From assembly GCA_002255985.1 (NCBI GenBank), contig NKIR01000001.1, positions 62,001-126,000 on the forward strand: a DNA stretch of 64,000 nucleotides. The letters are read 5' to 3'. The stretch's first letter is position 1. Every line of letters starts with the position of its first letter. The notes under the pieces are model-generated. The model saw nothing but the letters and a program-made list of their open reading frames with translations. It was not told the origin of the DNA and ran no database searches. Position numbers and translations under genes: made by a program. Below, in pieces: positions 1 to 8,117 of this stretch. This DNA comes from Sphingomonadaceae bacterium PASS1 (GTDB taxonomy: Bacteria > Pseudomonadota > Alphaproteobacteria > Sphingomonadales > Sphingomonadaceae).

Positions 1-257
1 CCGATCAGAATATGATCCGCGCCTGCTTTGCCCTTGGCGGCGAGCATTTCCTGCGCAAGAGCACGAAAGCGGCGGCGCATGCGGTTGCGGATGACGGCGT
101 TACCGACTTTTTTGGTGATGGTGATGCCTAGCCGGATTGCAGGGCTTTCGTCCTGTCTGTCGCGAACCAGCAAAACAAAACCGGGAGTTGCATATCGCTT
201 CCCCCGGTTGGCGGCCAGAAAGTCTGACCTTTTTTTGATGACGCTGTAACCGCGCAT
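1..257 (-). CDS. rnpA: Ribonuclease P protein component (3' end outside the window)
   Basis: Protein cofactor of RNase P, which removes 5' leaders from pre-tRNAs. About 85 residues are visible before the window edge. Visible family motifs are KKRSDFLAANRG near the N-terminus, RLGITITKKVGNAVIRNRMR (the RNR signature with its basic helix) and RRRFRALAQE. The frame continues open to base 1, so the C-terminus is missing. It lies 23 bases after rpmH on the same strand, the usual rpmH-rnpA pair. The frame is open upstream into rpmH; the ATG at 257 is chosen because it sits a few residues before the conserved block. Confidence 0.93.
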   Translation of the reverse strand, partial: MRGYSVIKKRSDFLAANRGKRYATPGFVLLVRDRQDESPAIRLGITITKKVGNAVIRNRMRRRFRALAQEMLAAKGKAGADHILI

Positions 258-280
258 TTCGCGGTCCGCCTGCTCGGGGA

Positions 281-415
281 TTAAGCCGAGAGTTTCTTGC
301 GGCCGCGTGCGCGACGTGCGTTCAGGATGTTGCGGCCAGCGGCGGTTGACATACGGAGACGAAAACCGTGGCGACGGGCACGCACGAGATTGCTCGGCTG
401 AAAAGTGCGCTTCAT
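281..415 (-). CDS. rpmH: 50S ribosomal protein L34
   Basis: Protein of the large ribosomal subunit. The 44-residue sequence starts [19 protein letters not shown] and ends in a run of Arg/Lys residues ([11 protein letters not shown]), which is the family pattern over its full normal length. It is short enough to be missed by ORF finders with a 60-residue cutoff. It is followed on the same strand by rnpA. Confidence 0.97.
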   Translation of the reverse strand: MKRTFQPSNLVRARRHGFRLRMSTAAGRNILNARRARGRKKLSA

Positions 416-530
416 GACTGTAATCCTTAAATTTTTTGCGTCTTGAAATGAAAAGGGCCGCCGAATCTGCGCAGCGACCGCTTCTGTTGCAGTGGCCGAT
501 ACGGTCCGAAAGGCTAAAAGTCAACACAGG

Positions 531-881
531 TCAGGGCATTTTCATGTCTATGTCGTCGCGGCGGAACAGGTACAGGATATCGCGTTTGATGTCGGGAAAG
601 GGCGGGCGGCCTTTGACCTTGTTGCGCCGCAGTGCCCAATTTGCCCAACGCGCATATTCGGGATGGATCTTTGAAAGCCGCGAATATCGCTTCTTTGCCC
701 AAAGCGAATGCTTGAGGACCACGCCGAGCCCGATGATAAACTGCGCTAGTCCGCCTGGGCCTGGAAGCCAACTGATAGCTGGCGCCGCAACGATCAGTGC
801 CCAACCTAAAATGACCATCGACCAGCGATAGGCAGGCAAATCGCTCCAGCTTTTTCGTTTCGAGGGATGCATATGCATCAT
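531..881 (-). CDS. Small membrane protein, PGPGW type
   Basis: A 116-residue protein with two hydrophobic segments (about residues 19-36 and 44-58) separated by SWLPGPGGL, which resembles the PGPGW motif of a family of small putative transmembrane proteins of unknown function. The C-terminal half is basic and probably cytoplasmic. In-frame Met codons at residues 2 and 4 are alternative starts. It lies upstream of rpmH-rnpA on the same strand with about 115 bases between. Function is unknown; the family assignment is from the motif only. Confidence 0.7.
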   Translation of the reverse strand: MMHMHPSKRKSWSDLPAYRWSMVILGWALIVAAPAISWLPGPGGLAQFIIGLGVVLKHSLWAKKRYSRLSKIHPEYARWANWALRRNKVKGRPPFPDIKRDILYLFRRDDIDMKMP

Positions 882-1040
882 GTGGGATAGCGGAACGGGT
901 GTTGCAAGTTCATGTCAGCGCCAAGCCGTTTTCGCAAAAGTGTAAAATCTTTAGCATTGTCAGTAATAGCCAGCATTCATTCACGGTTTCGCCGCAATAG
1001 GGCTGTATTACCCTCTCTTAACGTTTATGATGAAAGCTTC

Positions 1041-1442
1041 ATGACAACCGCTCACCTGCATCTTCACCGTATAGGCGTACTGCCTTCAGACATCGACTTC
1101 ATGGGGCATGTAAACAATGCGCGCTACCTGAACTGGGTGCAGGATGCGGTGCTCGCGCATTGGAATAAGCTTGCCCCGCCTGAGGCCGCTGCAAAATATC
1201 TGTGGGTCGCGTTGAAGCACGAAATTACTTACAGGAAGCCGGCTTTTCTTGATGATGTCGTTATCGCTTCCGTCGTTCTTGAAAAAGTGCAAGGCGCCCG
1301 GTCGTTTTATGAAACGATCATCAAACGCGGTGAAGACGTGTTGGCGGAGGTCAAATCAAGCTGGTGCTGCATCGAGGCTGAAACACTTCGTCCAGCGCGT
1401 ATTGCGGCGGACATTCAGGCGTATTTTTTCCAGAAGGATTAA
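1041..1442 (+). CDS. Acyl-CoA thioesterase, hotdog fold (YbgC/FadM-like)
   Basis: Predicted 4-hydroxybenzoyl-CoA-thioesterase-type enzyme that hydrolyses acyl-CoA thioesters in the cytoplasm. The 133-residue length fits a single hotdog domain. The DIDFMGHVNNARYLNW block near the N-terminus holds the Asp and the GHVNN loop typical of the family active site. The frame is open upstream to 912, but the ATG at 1041 puts the conserved block at the usual distance from the start. It is monocistronic, diverging from the PGPGW gene. The substrate cannot be told from sequence. Confidence 0.82.
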   Translation: MTTAHLHLHRIGVLPSDIDFMGHVNNARYLNWVQDAVLAHWNKLAPPEAAAKYLWVALKHEITYRKPAFLDDVVIASVVLEKVQGARSFYETIIKRGEDVLAEVKSSWCCIEAETLRPARIAADIQAYFFQKD

Positions 1443-1455
1443 TTGCGCGCGCCGG

Positions 1456-2226
1456 TTAAAAGATCGGGTCGTTTGCGCTATCATCCAGCGGCGTAACGGC
1501 CGCATGAATTCCGCACTCAACCTTGTCCCAGCCCTTCCAGCGACCCGAGCGCGGGTCTTCGCCCGCCGAGACCTTCGTGGTGCAGGGTGAGCAGCCAATC
1601 GACGGATAGCCCTGTTCCACCAGAGGATGCACAGGCAGCGCGTGCTCGGACATATAGGCTTCGATCCTAGCCTTGTCCCAATCTGCAAGCGGGTTGACCT
1701 TCAGGCGGCCTTCCTCGATCTCGAAACGTGGCAGCGCTTTGCGGGTTGCGGACTGAAAGGCTTTTCGGCCCGTAAACTGGGCATCAAAACCCGCAAGCGC
1801 AGATTTCAGCGGAAGGACTTTACGAATTTCGCAGCATCCATCGGGATCATAAGACCAGCGCAGGCCAGTTCCGTCCTTTTGCGTCAGATGCGCAGGGTCG
1901 GGGGTTATGATGCGCAGGTCCAGTAAGCCGAGGATATTGCGCAGTTCCTCGCGATAGGTAATCGTCTCCGGAAAATGCTTCCCGGTGTCGAGAAATAATA
2001 TAGGCGTGGCGGGGTCAATGCTGGCAATTAAATGCAGCAAAACGGCGCTCTCTGCGCCGAAGCTGGAGACTATCGCCGCATCACCCAGCATATTTTCACG
2101 CAGCAAGACGGTCAGCATCTCGATCGTATCGTGCCCACGGAACATGTTGTTGAGACGAACGGCGTCCGCCTCCGTGTAACGTGGTGCGGTGTTGATACGG
2201 TCGGCGATGCGAACCTGTTCACCCAT
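1456..2226 (-). CDS. cysH: Phosphoadenylyl-/adenylyl-sulfate reductase
   Basis: Reduces activated sulfate (APS or PAPS) to sulfite with thioredoxin. The 256-residue protein has the PP-loop SSFGAESAV (about 54-62), LDTGKHF, a CC pair at 131-132, a second pair GCSPC at 212/215 and the ECGIH catalytic Cys at 238. Having both Cys pairs is the mark of the [4Fe-4S]-containing enzymes that normally use APS, so APS is the likelier substrate (inference). Its start overlaps the end of the DUF934 gene by 8 bases; it is the last gene of the sulfite-reduction operon. Confidence 0.94.
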   Translation of the reverse strand: MGEQVRIADRINTAPRYTEADAVRLNNMFRGHDTIEMLTVLLRENMLGDAAIVSSFGAESAVLLHLIASIDPATPILFLDTGKHFPETITYREELRNILGLLDLRIITPDPAHLTQKDGTGLRWSYDPDGCCEIRKVLPLKSALAGFDAQFTGRKAFQSATRKALPRFEIEEGRLKVNPLADWDKARIEAYMSEHALPVHPLVEQGYPSIGCSPCTTKVSAGEDPRSGRWKGWDKVECGIHAAVTPLDDSANDPIF

Positions 2227-2641
2227 GCCGTAGCTTCCAAACCGGAATCGCGGAGTCCGCGGCCTTTTGGTAAAACTGGTCGTAGGTTGAAAGCGCGCGC
2301 GCGACTGCTTCGGGATTTAACGACGCTTCGGGTGCAAAGCTGTCAAAACCACAGCGACGCATGAACGCAATTTGGTCAACCAGAACATCGCCCTGCGCGC
2401 GCAGTTCGCCGGTATATCCAGCTTCACGCAAGATGCGCGCGGAACTGTAGCCGCGCCCGTCGCGATATTTCGGAAACGCAACTTCGATAAGCGTGAGCCG
2501 ATCTAGAAAAGGGATCAGTGCGCGTGCATCATCATCGGGTTCAAGCCGGACCGCGGTTGCGTTCGACTGATCCAAAAAGGCATCGAGCGTAACCGATGGC
2601 TGTTCGGTGACTTCATCCGTGCGATAGCGAAACTCAACCAT
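2219..2641 (-). CDS. DUF934 family protein, sulfite reductase operon
   Basis: A 140-residue protein matching the DUF934 family, which is habitually encoded between sulfite reductase and cysH in proteobacteria and is thought to assist sulfite reduction; no reaction has been assigned to it as far as I know. The ATG at 2641 was chosen because it overlaps the last codons of cysI (8 bases) and leaves out a poorly conserved upstream extension. The conserved stretch is FPKYRDGRGYSSARILRE with ELRAQGDVLVDQ after it. Confidence 0.85.
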   Translation of the reverse strand: MVEFRYRTDEVTEQPSVTLDAFLDQSNATAVRLEPDDDARALIPFLDRLTLIEVAFPKYRDGRGYSSARILREAGYTGELRAQGDVLVDQIAFMRRCGFDSFAPEASLNPEAVARALSTYDQFYQKAADSAIPVWKLRHG

Positions 2642-4262
2642 AGATCGCCTCCTTAAATGGTTCGAGGCCGACACGGCGATATGTGTCGATGAAACGTTCA
2701 TCGCCTTCACGAAGGGTCTTGTAGACCTCGGTGGCTTTCTCGACCGCGTCGACAACGCCGTCTTCATCAAAGCCCGGGCCAATGATTTTCCCGATGCTAA
2801 CGTCTTCCGCGCCAGAGCCGCCGAAGGTCAGCTGATAATTCTCGACACCCTTCCGGTCGACACCCAATATGCCGATATGACCCGCATGGTGATGCCCGCA
2901 TGCATTGATGCAGCCGGAGATTTTGAGCTTCAGTTCGCCCAAATCGCGTTGCCGGTCCATGTCAGCAAAGCGCGTCGCAATTTTCTGCGCGACCGGGATC
3001 GAACGGGCGTTGGCAAGGCTGCAATAATCGAGGCCGGGGCAGGCGATGATATCGCTGATCAGATCAAGATTGGCATCTGCCAGATCGGCATTGCGCAATA
3101 CTTGCCACACAGCGTGCAGATCACGTTTGGCCACATGTGGCAGGACGATGTTCTGCGCATGGGTGACGCGCAATTCGTCAAAGCCATATTGCTCGGCAAG
3201 GTCAGCCATCACATCGATTTGCGCCGATGTGGCATCGCCCGGGATACCGCCAATGGGCTTCAGGCTGATGTTGACGATCGCGTAACCGGTTTGCTTGTGT
3301 GGCTTGACGTTCTGATCAAGCCAAACCGCGAAATCGGGGTCACTGCGATCGGGCTCCACGTCTGCTGCGTCAAATGCAGGCGGTGCAAAGAAGGCGCTGA
3401 TGCGTTCCAGCTCTGCCAACGGCGGATCGATACCCAGCGTTTTGACATGGGCGAATTCTTCCGCAACCTGACGGCGATATTCGTCTGCACCAATTTCGTG
3501 GACGAGTATCTTGATACGCGCTTTGTAGATATTGTCGCGGCGGCCATAGCGATTGTACACGCGCAAGCACGCTTCGATATAGCTCAGCAAATCGTCGGCT
3601 TTGACGAACGGATTGATTTCGGGCGCAATCATTGGTGTACGGCCCATGCCGCCACCTACGAATACGCGCGCACCCAATTCGCCATTTTGGCGGACAAGCT
3701 CTAGCCCGATGTCATGCAAGCGCATGGCGGCACGATCTTCGGGTGAGGCGATAACCGCAATCTTGAACTTACGCGGCAAATAGCTGAATTCAGGGTGGAA
3801 TGTGGACCATTGGCGCAGCAATTCCGCCCAAGGACGCGGATCAGCAACTTCATCCGCCGCCGCCCCTGCATATTGGTCCGACGAAATGTTGCGAATGCAA
3901 TTGCCGCTGGTTTGAATGGCATGCATTTCAACCGTTGCCAGTTCTTCCAACAGATCCGCGCATTCCTCAAGCTTGATCCAGTTATACTGGATATTCTGGC
4001 GCGTTGTGAAATGGCCGTAATCGCGGTCATATTTGCGGGCGATATGCGCGAGCATCCGCATCTGCCGGCTGTCGAGCGTGCCGTAAGGAATGGCAACGCG
4101 CAGCATATAGGCATGCAACTGCAGATACAGACCGTTCATCAGCCGCAATGGCTTGAACTGGTCTTCCGTAATCTCTCCAGCGATACGCCGGTTTACCTGA
4201 TCGCGAAATTCGGCAACGCGCGCATCGACGATCGATTGGTCGAAATGGTCATATTTATACAT
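2634..4262 (-). CDS. cysI: Sulfite reductase hemoprotein (nitrite/sulfite reductase family)
   Basis: Six-electron reduction of sulfite to sulfide in cysteine synthesis. The 542 residues carry the siroheme/[4Fe-4S] ligands CPGLDYC (Cys408, Cys414) and GCINAC (Cys451, Cys455), and TSGNCIRN near residue 118-125, which fits the substrate/siroheme-binding region. No CysJ flavoprotein is encoded next to it, so a ferredoxin-type donor is likely (inference). A nitrite reductase role cannot be excluded by motif alone, but the cysH neighbour argues for sulfite. It overlaps the DUF934 gene and follows DUF2849 directly. Confidence 0.92.
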   Translation of the reverse strand: MYKYDHFDQSIVDARVAEFRDQVNRRIAGEITEDQFKPLRLMNGLYLQLHAYMLRVAIPYGTLDSRQMRMLAHIARKYDRDYGHFTTRQNIQYNWIKLEECADLLEELATVEMHAIQTSGNCIRNISSDQYAGAAADEVADPRPWAELLRQWSTFHPEFSYLPRKFKIAVIASPEDRAAMRLHDIGLELVRQNGELGARVFVGGGMGRTPMIAPEINPFVKADDLLSYIEACLRVYNRYGRRDNIYKARIKILVHEIGADEYRRQVAEEFAHVKTLGIDPPLAELERISAFFAPPAFDAADVEPDRSDPDFAVWLDQNVKPHKQTGYAIVNISLKPIGGIPGDATSAQIDVMADLAEQYGFDELRVTHAQNIVLPHVAKRDLHAVWQVLRNADLADANLDLISDIIACPGLDYCSLANARSIPVAQKIATRFADMDRQRDLGELKLKISGCINACGHHHAGHIGILGVDRKGVENYQLTFGGSGAEDVSIGKIIGPGFDEDGVVDAVEKATEVYKTLREGDERFIDTYRRVGLEPFKEAIYG

Positions 4263-4263
4263 A

Positions 4264-4560
4264 TCAGATTATCCAGTCGCCTGCCGCTGGGTCAGCGGGT
4301 TTCAATGTAAGGTCTGGCCGCACAGTCGGCCCAAGTGCACGGACCCTGTCCTTGATATGCGCGGGGCGTGGCCCTTGGGGTGTTGCAACCGCGTCGATGA
4401 TGTACGGCGCGTTCACACGGCGTGCGCCTTCCTCGGCATGCAGCACGGCTTCGCCATGCTCACCAACATCAACCGCATCTTCAACATGGAGCGACCAGCC
4501 ATTGCCCGTCCACCAGGTAACAGCGCCTGATCCCAATTCATTTCCAGTAAGTAACTTCAC
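4264..4560 (-). CDS. DUF2849 family protein
   Basis: A 98-residue soluble protein of the DUF2849 type, found in alphaproteobacteria between cobA/cysG and the sulfite reductase gene. Its start overlaps the cobA stop by 4 bases (ATGA) and its stop lies one base before the cysI start, so translation is probably coupled. The sequence has SGAVTWW near the N-terminus and a PxxI...PRPAHIKDRVRA segment. Function is unknown; a role in sulfite reductase expression or assembly is inferred from context only. Confidence 0.82.
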   Translation of the reverse strand: MKLLTGNELGSGAVTWWTGNGWSLHVEDAVDVGEHGEAVLHAEEGARRVNAPYIIDAVATPQGPRPAHIKDRVRALGPTVRPDLTLKPADPAAGDWII

Positions 4561-5324
4561 GCAATTTTCTCCGCCTGTTTGGCAAAATGTTTGAGCCGGT
4601 TTTTGGCATCTGATTTGAGGACAACGTCGCCGACAACGATGATCGCAGGTGATTGGACGCCCTCACGTTTAATCATGTCGCCCAAATCGGTGAGGATCGT
4701 TTGCATCGCGCGCGCATCGGGCCGCGTCGCGCGTTCGAGCACGGCAACGGGCGTATCGGGTGACAAGCCATCGGAAATCAGCTTTTCGGTAATATCCGCA
4801 GCGGTTGCAACGCCCATGTAAATGACGAGCGTGCGACCTTTACCGGCAAGGCCAGCCCAATTCTGGTCGGTCAGGCCCTTGCACTGCCCAGCGACGAAGG
4901 TGACGGCGCTGGAGGCATCGCGGTGGGTGAGTGGCAGCATAGTCGCCGCAGCGCCGCCCATTGCCGCAGAGATGCCGGGCACAACCTCAACATCTATTCC
5001 GGCATCACGGCAGGCTTCGGCTTCTTCGCCACCGCGTCCAAAAATGAATGGATCGCCACCCTTTAACCGGACAACCACCCGGCCAACCTGCGCCTCACGC
5101 ACCAGAATGTCGTTAATGCCGTCCTGCGGTACTGAATGGCGCGACCGGCTTTTTGCGACTGAAATCAGGCGTGCGGATGGGCTAATCAGCGCCATAATCG
5201 CGGCGTCGACAAGGCCATCATGCACAACAACGTCGGCCGAAGAGATTAGCCGCGCAGCCTTCACCGTCAGCAGGTCGGGGTCACCGGGGCCAGCGCCCAC
5301 CAAATAGACTCGTGCTTTTTCCAT
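4557..5324 (-). CDS. cobA: Uroporphyrinogen-III C-methyltransferase
   Basis: SAM-dependent methylation of uroporphyrinogen III to precorrin-2, the first step to siroheme, which CysI needs. The 255 residues show VGAGPGDPDLLTVKAARL at the N-terminus, VRLKGGDPFIFGRGGEE (the second SUMT signature) and VVPGISAA. It is the first gene of the minus-strand operon cobA-DUF2849-cysI-DUF934-cysH. The dehydrogenase/ferrochelatase module found in fused CysG is absent, so it must be encoded elsewhere. Confidence 0.94.
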   Translation of the reverse strand: MEKARVYLVGAGPGDPDLLTVKAARLISSADVVVHDGLVDAAIMALISPSARLISVAKSRSRHSVPQDGINDILVREAQVGRVVVRLKGGDPFIFGRGGEEAEACRDAGIDVEVVPGISAAMGGAAATMLPLTHRDASSAVTFVAGQCKGLTDQNWAGLAGKGRTLVIYMGVATAADITEKLISDGLSPDTPVAVLERATRPDARAMQTILTDLGDMIKREGVQSPAIIVVGDVVLKSDAKNRLKHFAKQAEKIA

Positions 5325-5480
5325 TACGCCAAAATGGACGGCCGCCGTCCAAGCTTCAAAACAGGATTAGTTGGCCATGGGTTAGAAGAACTTTATCGGT
5401 GCCGATTTTTAAGCGGTACCCTCACTCGCCACAGCCGCTTGCCCGTTTCGCCTAATCAGGTCCGCAGACTTTTTCAATTA

Positions 5481-6866
5481 TCAGCCTTCATGCTGCAAAG
5501 CTTTCCCCAAGCCCTGAATATGCGCGAGTTTTTGATATAAAGGTTGCCAGTCATCCTTTTGGGCAATGGTGTCCCAAATCATCTCGACCTCATCGATCAA
5601 CATCGAGCAGACGGGGTTGCTTGCCCAATAATCGTCCGATGCGTTCACTGGCCCATAACTGCGCAAGATGTCTTCAAATGCGGCTTGGTCTGCCGCGTTG
5701 GTTGCGAATGCGCCTGTCCTTCCACCTCTGTAGCCATGGAAAAATGCGGCGATGGGAATTTGATCACGGACCATCGCGCGTTCGGCGGCTTCGACAAGAC
5801 GCTTATCCTCGTCTTCGCCCTTCGACACAACGCCCAGTCGCCACAAAAATCGGCGAATGACCGACTGTTGATAGAGGTTGGGAAAGCGTTCAAGTGCGGC
5901 AATCAGCGGCGGCGCGTCCGACACCAATCGCAGCGCCACCGCGAGTTGGCCAAGGTTCCAATGCAAGGCTTCGGCTTGCCGCCCGAACGCATAAAGTCCG
6001 GATTGATCGAAATAGGCTGCCGTAAAGCTTGGGTCCCATTTTTCGGTGAAACGCCATGGGCCATAGTCAAAGCTTTCGCCCGTGATGTTGATATTGTCGG
6101 TGTTGAGGACGCCGTGGACGAAGCCTGCGACCATGTATGAACCGGCAAGGTCGGCTACGCGATCCACCGCGAGCCCCAACAACTGTGCTGCGGGGTTGTC
6201 CGAAACCTCGACGCAGTAGAGATGCTCGAGGCAATAATGGATGAGCTTGTGCATAAGCGCCGCGTTGCCTTCCGCCGCGATGCGTTGGAACGTCCCGAAA
6301 CGTATATGGCTATGGCTGAGCCGCACCATAACGGCGGATCTGGTGGGCGAAGGCTCATCCCCGCGGATCAATTCTTCGCCGGTTTCAATCAGCGAGAATG
6401 TTTTGGAGGTGTTGACCCCAAGCGCCTCCAGCATTTCGGTCGCTAATATCTCACGCACGCCACCTTTCAGGGTGAGCCTTCCGTCGCCGCGCCGACTATA
6501 TGGGGTGGTGCCGGAACCCTTTGTCCCAAGGTCGAGTAGCCGGTCGTGGCCATCGCGCAGCTGTGCGAACAGAAATCCACGTCCATCGCCAATATCGGGA
6601 TTGTACACACGGAACTGGTGCCCGTGATACCTCAGGGCCAAAGGTTCGGGCATGTTATCGGGAAGCTGTTCAAAACGCCCGAAATGGCGGAGCCATGCCG
6701 CGTCGTCATATCCATCAAGCCCAACAGTTGCCGCCCAACGGTCGTTGCGAAAACGCAATTTTGTTTCGGGGAAGTTGGCCGCGCGCACCGGATCACCAAT
6801 TTTTTCGCCTAGACTGGCGATTTGCGGATCAGGACGGTAGGGAGAGTGCATAGGTTCTATAATCAT
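5481..6866 (-). CDS. selO: Protein adenylyltransferase SelO (YdiU/UPF0061)
   Basis: Pseudokinase-fold enzyme that AMPylates proteins, linked in E. coli to oxidative-stress responses. Its 461 residues are close to the usual bacterial length of about 480. Recognisable parts are RYHGHQFRVYNPDIGDGRG, the nucleotide loop GTKGSGTTPYSRRGDGR and HGVLNTDNINITGESFDYGP (active-site DN). The bacterial form lacks the C-terminal selenocysteine of mitochondrial SelO; this one ends QGLGKALQHEG. The ATG at residue 6 (base 6851) is an alternative start. It diverges from the glycosyltransferase gene. Confidence 0.93.
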   Translation of the reverse strand: MIIEPMHSPYRPDPQIASLGEKIGDPVRAANFPETKLRFRNDRWAATVGLDGYDDAAWLRHFGRFEQLPDNMPEPLALRYHGHQFRVYNPDIGDGRGFLFAQLRDGHDRLLDLGTKGSGTTPYSRRGDGRLTLKGGVREILATEMLEALGVNTSKTFSLIETGEELIRGDEPSPTRSAVMVRLSHSHIRFGTFQRIAAEGNAALMHKLIHYCLEHLYCVEVSDNPAAQLLGLAVDRVADLAGSYMVAGFVHGVLNTDNINITGESFDYGPWRFTEKWDPSFTAAYFDQSGLYAFGRQAEALHWNLGQLAVALRLVSDAPPLIAALERFPNLYQQSVIRRFLWRLGVVSKGEDEDKRLVEAAERAMVRDQIPIAAFFHGYRGGRTGAFATNAADQAAFEDILRSYGPVNASDDYWASNPVCSMLIDEVEMIWDTIAQKDDWQPLYQKLAHIQGLGKALQHEG

Positions 6867-6903
6867 TCAAAGCATCTGGGCGGTGCAAGAAAGAAAGGCA
6901 AGT

Positions 6904-8052
6904 ATGGCGGCGGTCCGCATCCTCCATTTGCACAGCAGCTTTAACCTTGGCGGTCAGGAATCGCGCACGGTTCGTCTTATGAACCATTTTGGCGGTCAGG
7001 CCGAACATACCGTTTTGTCGGCTGTCGATGACGCCTTTGGCGCTGCCGACGCGATTGACCGGCGTGTCAAAGTCCAGTTTCCGAAAGATGCGGCACCCTC
7101 GCTTAAAGGCATGCCAGCTATTGGGCGCTATCGTCGGCTTGCCCAGTTTATGAAAAAATTCCATCTCGTTTTGACGTATAATTGGGGCGCGATGGATGGG
7201 GTGATGGCGCATACGTTGTTCACGCGGAGCATGAACTTACCGCCATTGATCCACCATGAAGACGGGTTCAACGATGATGAAGTCGACCGGCTGAAACAGC
7301 GGCGGAACTGGTTTCGCACGATTGCGTTGCAGCGTTCGAATTCGCTGGTCGTCCCTTCGAAAACGCTTGAGCATATCGCCCGAACCATATGGCATCAGCC
7401 GCTGGACAAGATTTGTCGGTTCCCCAATGGCATCGATACCGACCATTTTAACCGGCGGCCGCAGCGCGGATCTTTTCCGGGTTTTCAGAAACGCGATGGC
7501 GAGATTGTTGTCGGCACGATCGCCGGGCTACGCGCCGTCAAAAATCTTCCGCGGCTTGTTCGTGCGGTTGCTGCGGCGGGGCCAAATGTTCGGCTCGCGA
7601 TTGTGGGCGACGGGCCAGAGCATGGAGCAATCATGGCAGAGGCAGAACGCCTTGGTATCGCAGACCGTGTGATGATGCCCGGCTTCTTACGTGACCCGGC
7701 GCGCTATATTCGCCTGTTCGATATTTTTGCGTTGTCGTCGGATAGCGAGCAATATCCGATCTCGCTTGTGGAGGCGATGACGAGCGCCCTTCCGGTGGTT
7801 TCCACGGACGTTGGCGACGTACGAACTATCGCCGCAAGTGAAAACCGTCCCTTCATCGTCCCGCGCACCGACGAGGCGTCTTTGGCGGAAGCCATTAGAG
7901 AGCTGGCAAATGATGCCGGACTTCGGGAAAAACTGGGCACCGCCAACCGCGCTCTGGCTTGTGCACTATATGATGAAGAGACAATGTTTGCGCGTTATCG
8001 GCAGCTATATGGTTCCGCCATGAAACGTGCCGATTTTGCGCGACAAAGCTAG
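6904..8052 (+). CDS. GT4-family glycosyltransferase
   Basis: A 382-residue GT-B-fold glycosyltransferase. The N-terminal LHLHSSFNLGGQESRTVRL is the glycine-rich acceptor-side loop. The C-terminal donor domain has VGTIAGLRAVKNLPRLVRA, VGDGPEHG and the EX7E-type segment SDSEQYPISLVEAMTSALPV. ATG 6904 follows an AAGAAAGGCAAG ribosome-binding region; a GTG at 6883 is possible. It resembles glycosyltransferases associated with PEP-CTERM/XrtA loci and may act in the exopolysaccharide system encoded 12 kb downstream. That link and the sugar specificity are inference. Confidence 0.85.
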   Translation: MAAVRILHLHSSFNLGGQESRTVRLMNHFGGQAEHTVLSAVDDAFGAADAIDRRVKVQFPKDAAPSLKGMPAIGRYRRLAQFMKKFHLVLTYNWGAMDGVMAHTLFTRSMNLPPLIHHEDGFNDDEVDRLKQRRNWFRTIALQRSNSLVVPSKTLEHIARTIWHQPLDKICRFPNGIDTDHFNRRPQRGSFPGFQKRDGEIVVGTIAGLRAVKNLPRLVRAVAAAGPNVRLAIVGDGPEHGAIMAEAERLGIADRVMMPGFLRDPARYIRLFDIFALSSDSEQYPISLVEAMTSALPVVSTDVGDVRTIAASENRPFIVPRTDEASLAEAIRELANDAGLREKLGTANRALACALYDEETMFARYRQLYGSAMKRADFARQS

Positions 8053-8117
8053 ATAATTGCGATAGCGCGCCAGCACGCTGAACGGCGCTTTTGACATAAA
8101 TATTGGGGGTTGTGATT

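Noticed and set aside
912-1040. N-terminal extension of the thioesterase
   Set aside because: The 43 extra residues are basic and unlike the family; the ATG at 1041 fits the domain start.
2877-3704. Long open frame on the plus strand inside cysI (275 codons)
   Set aside because: It is an antisense shadow of a well-conserved gene with clear siroheme motifs; the antisense product has no recognisable pattern.
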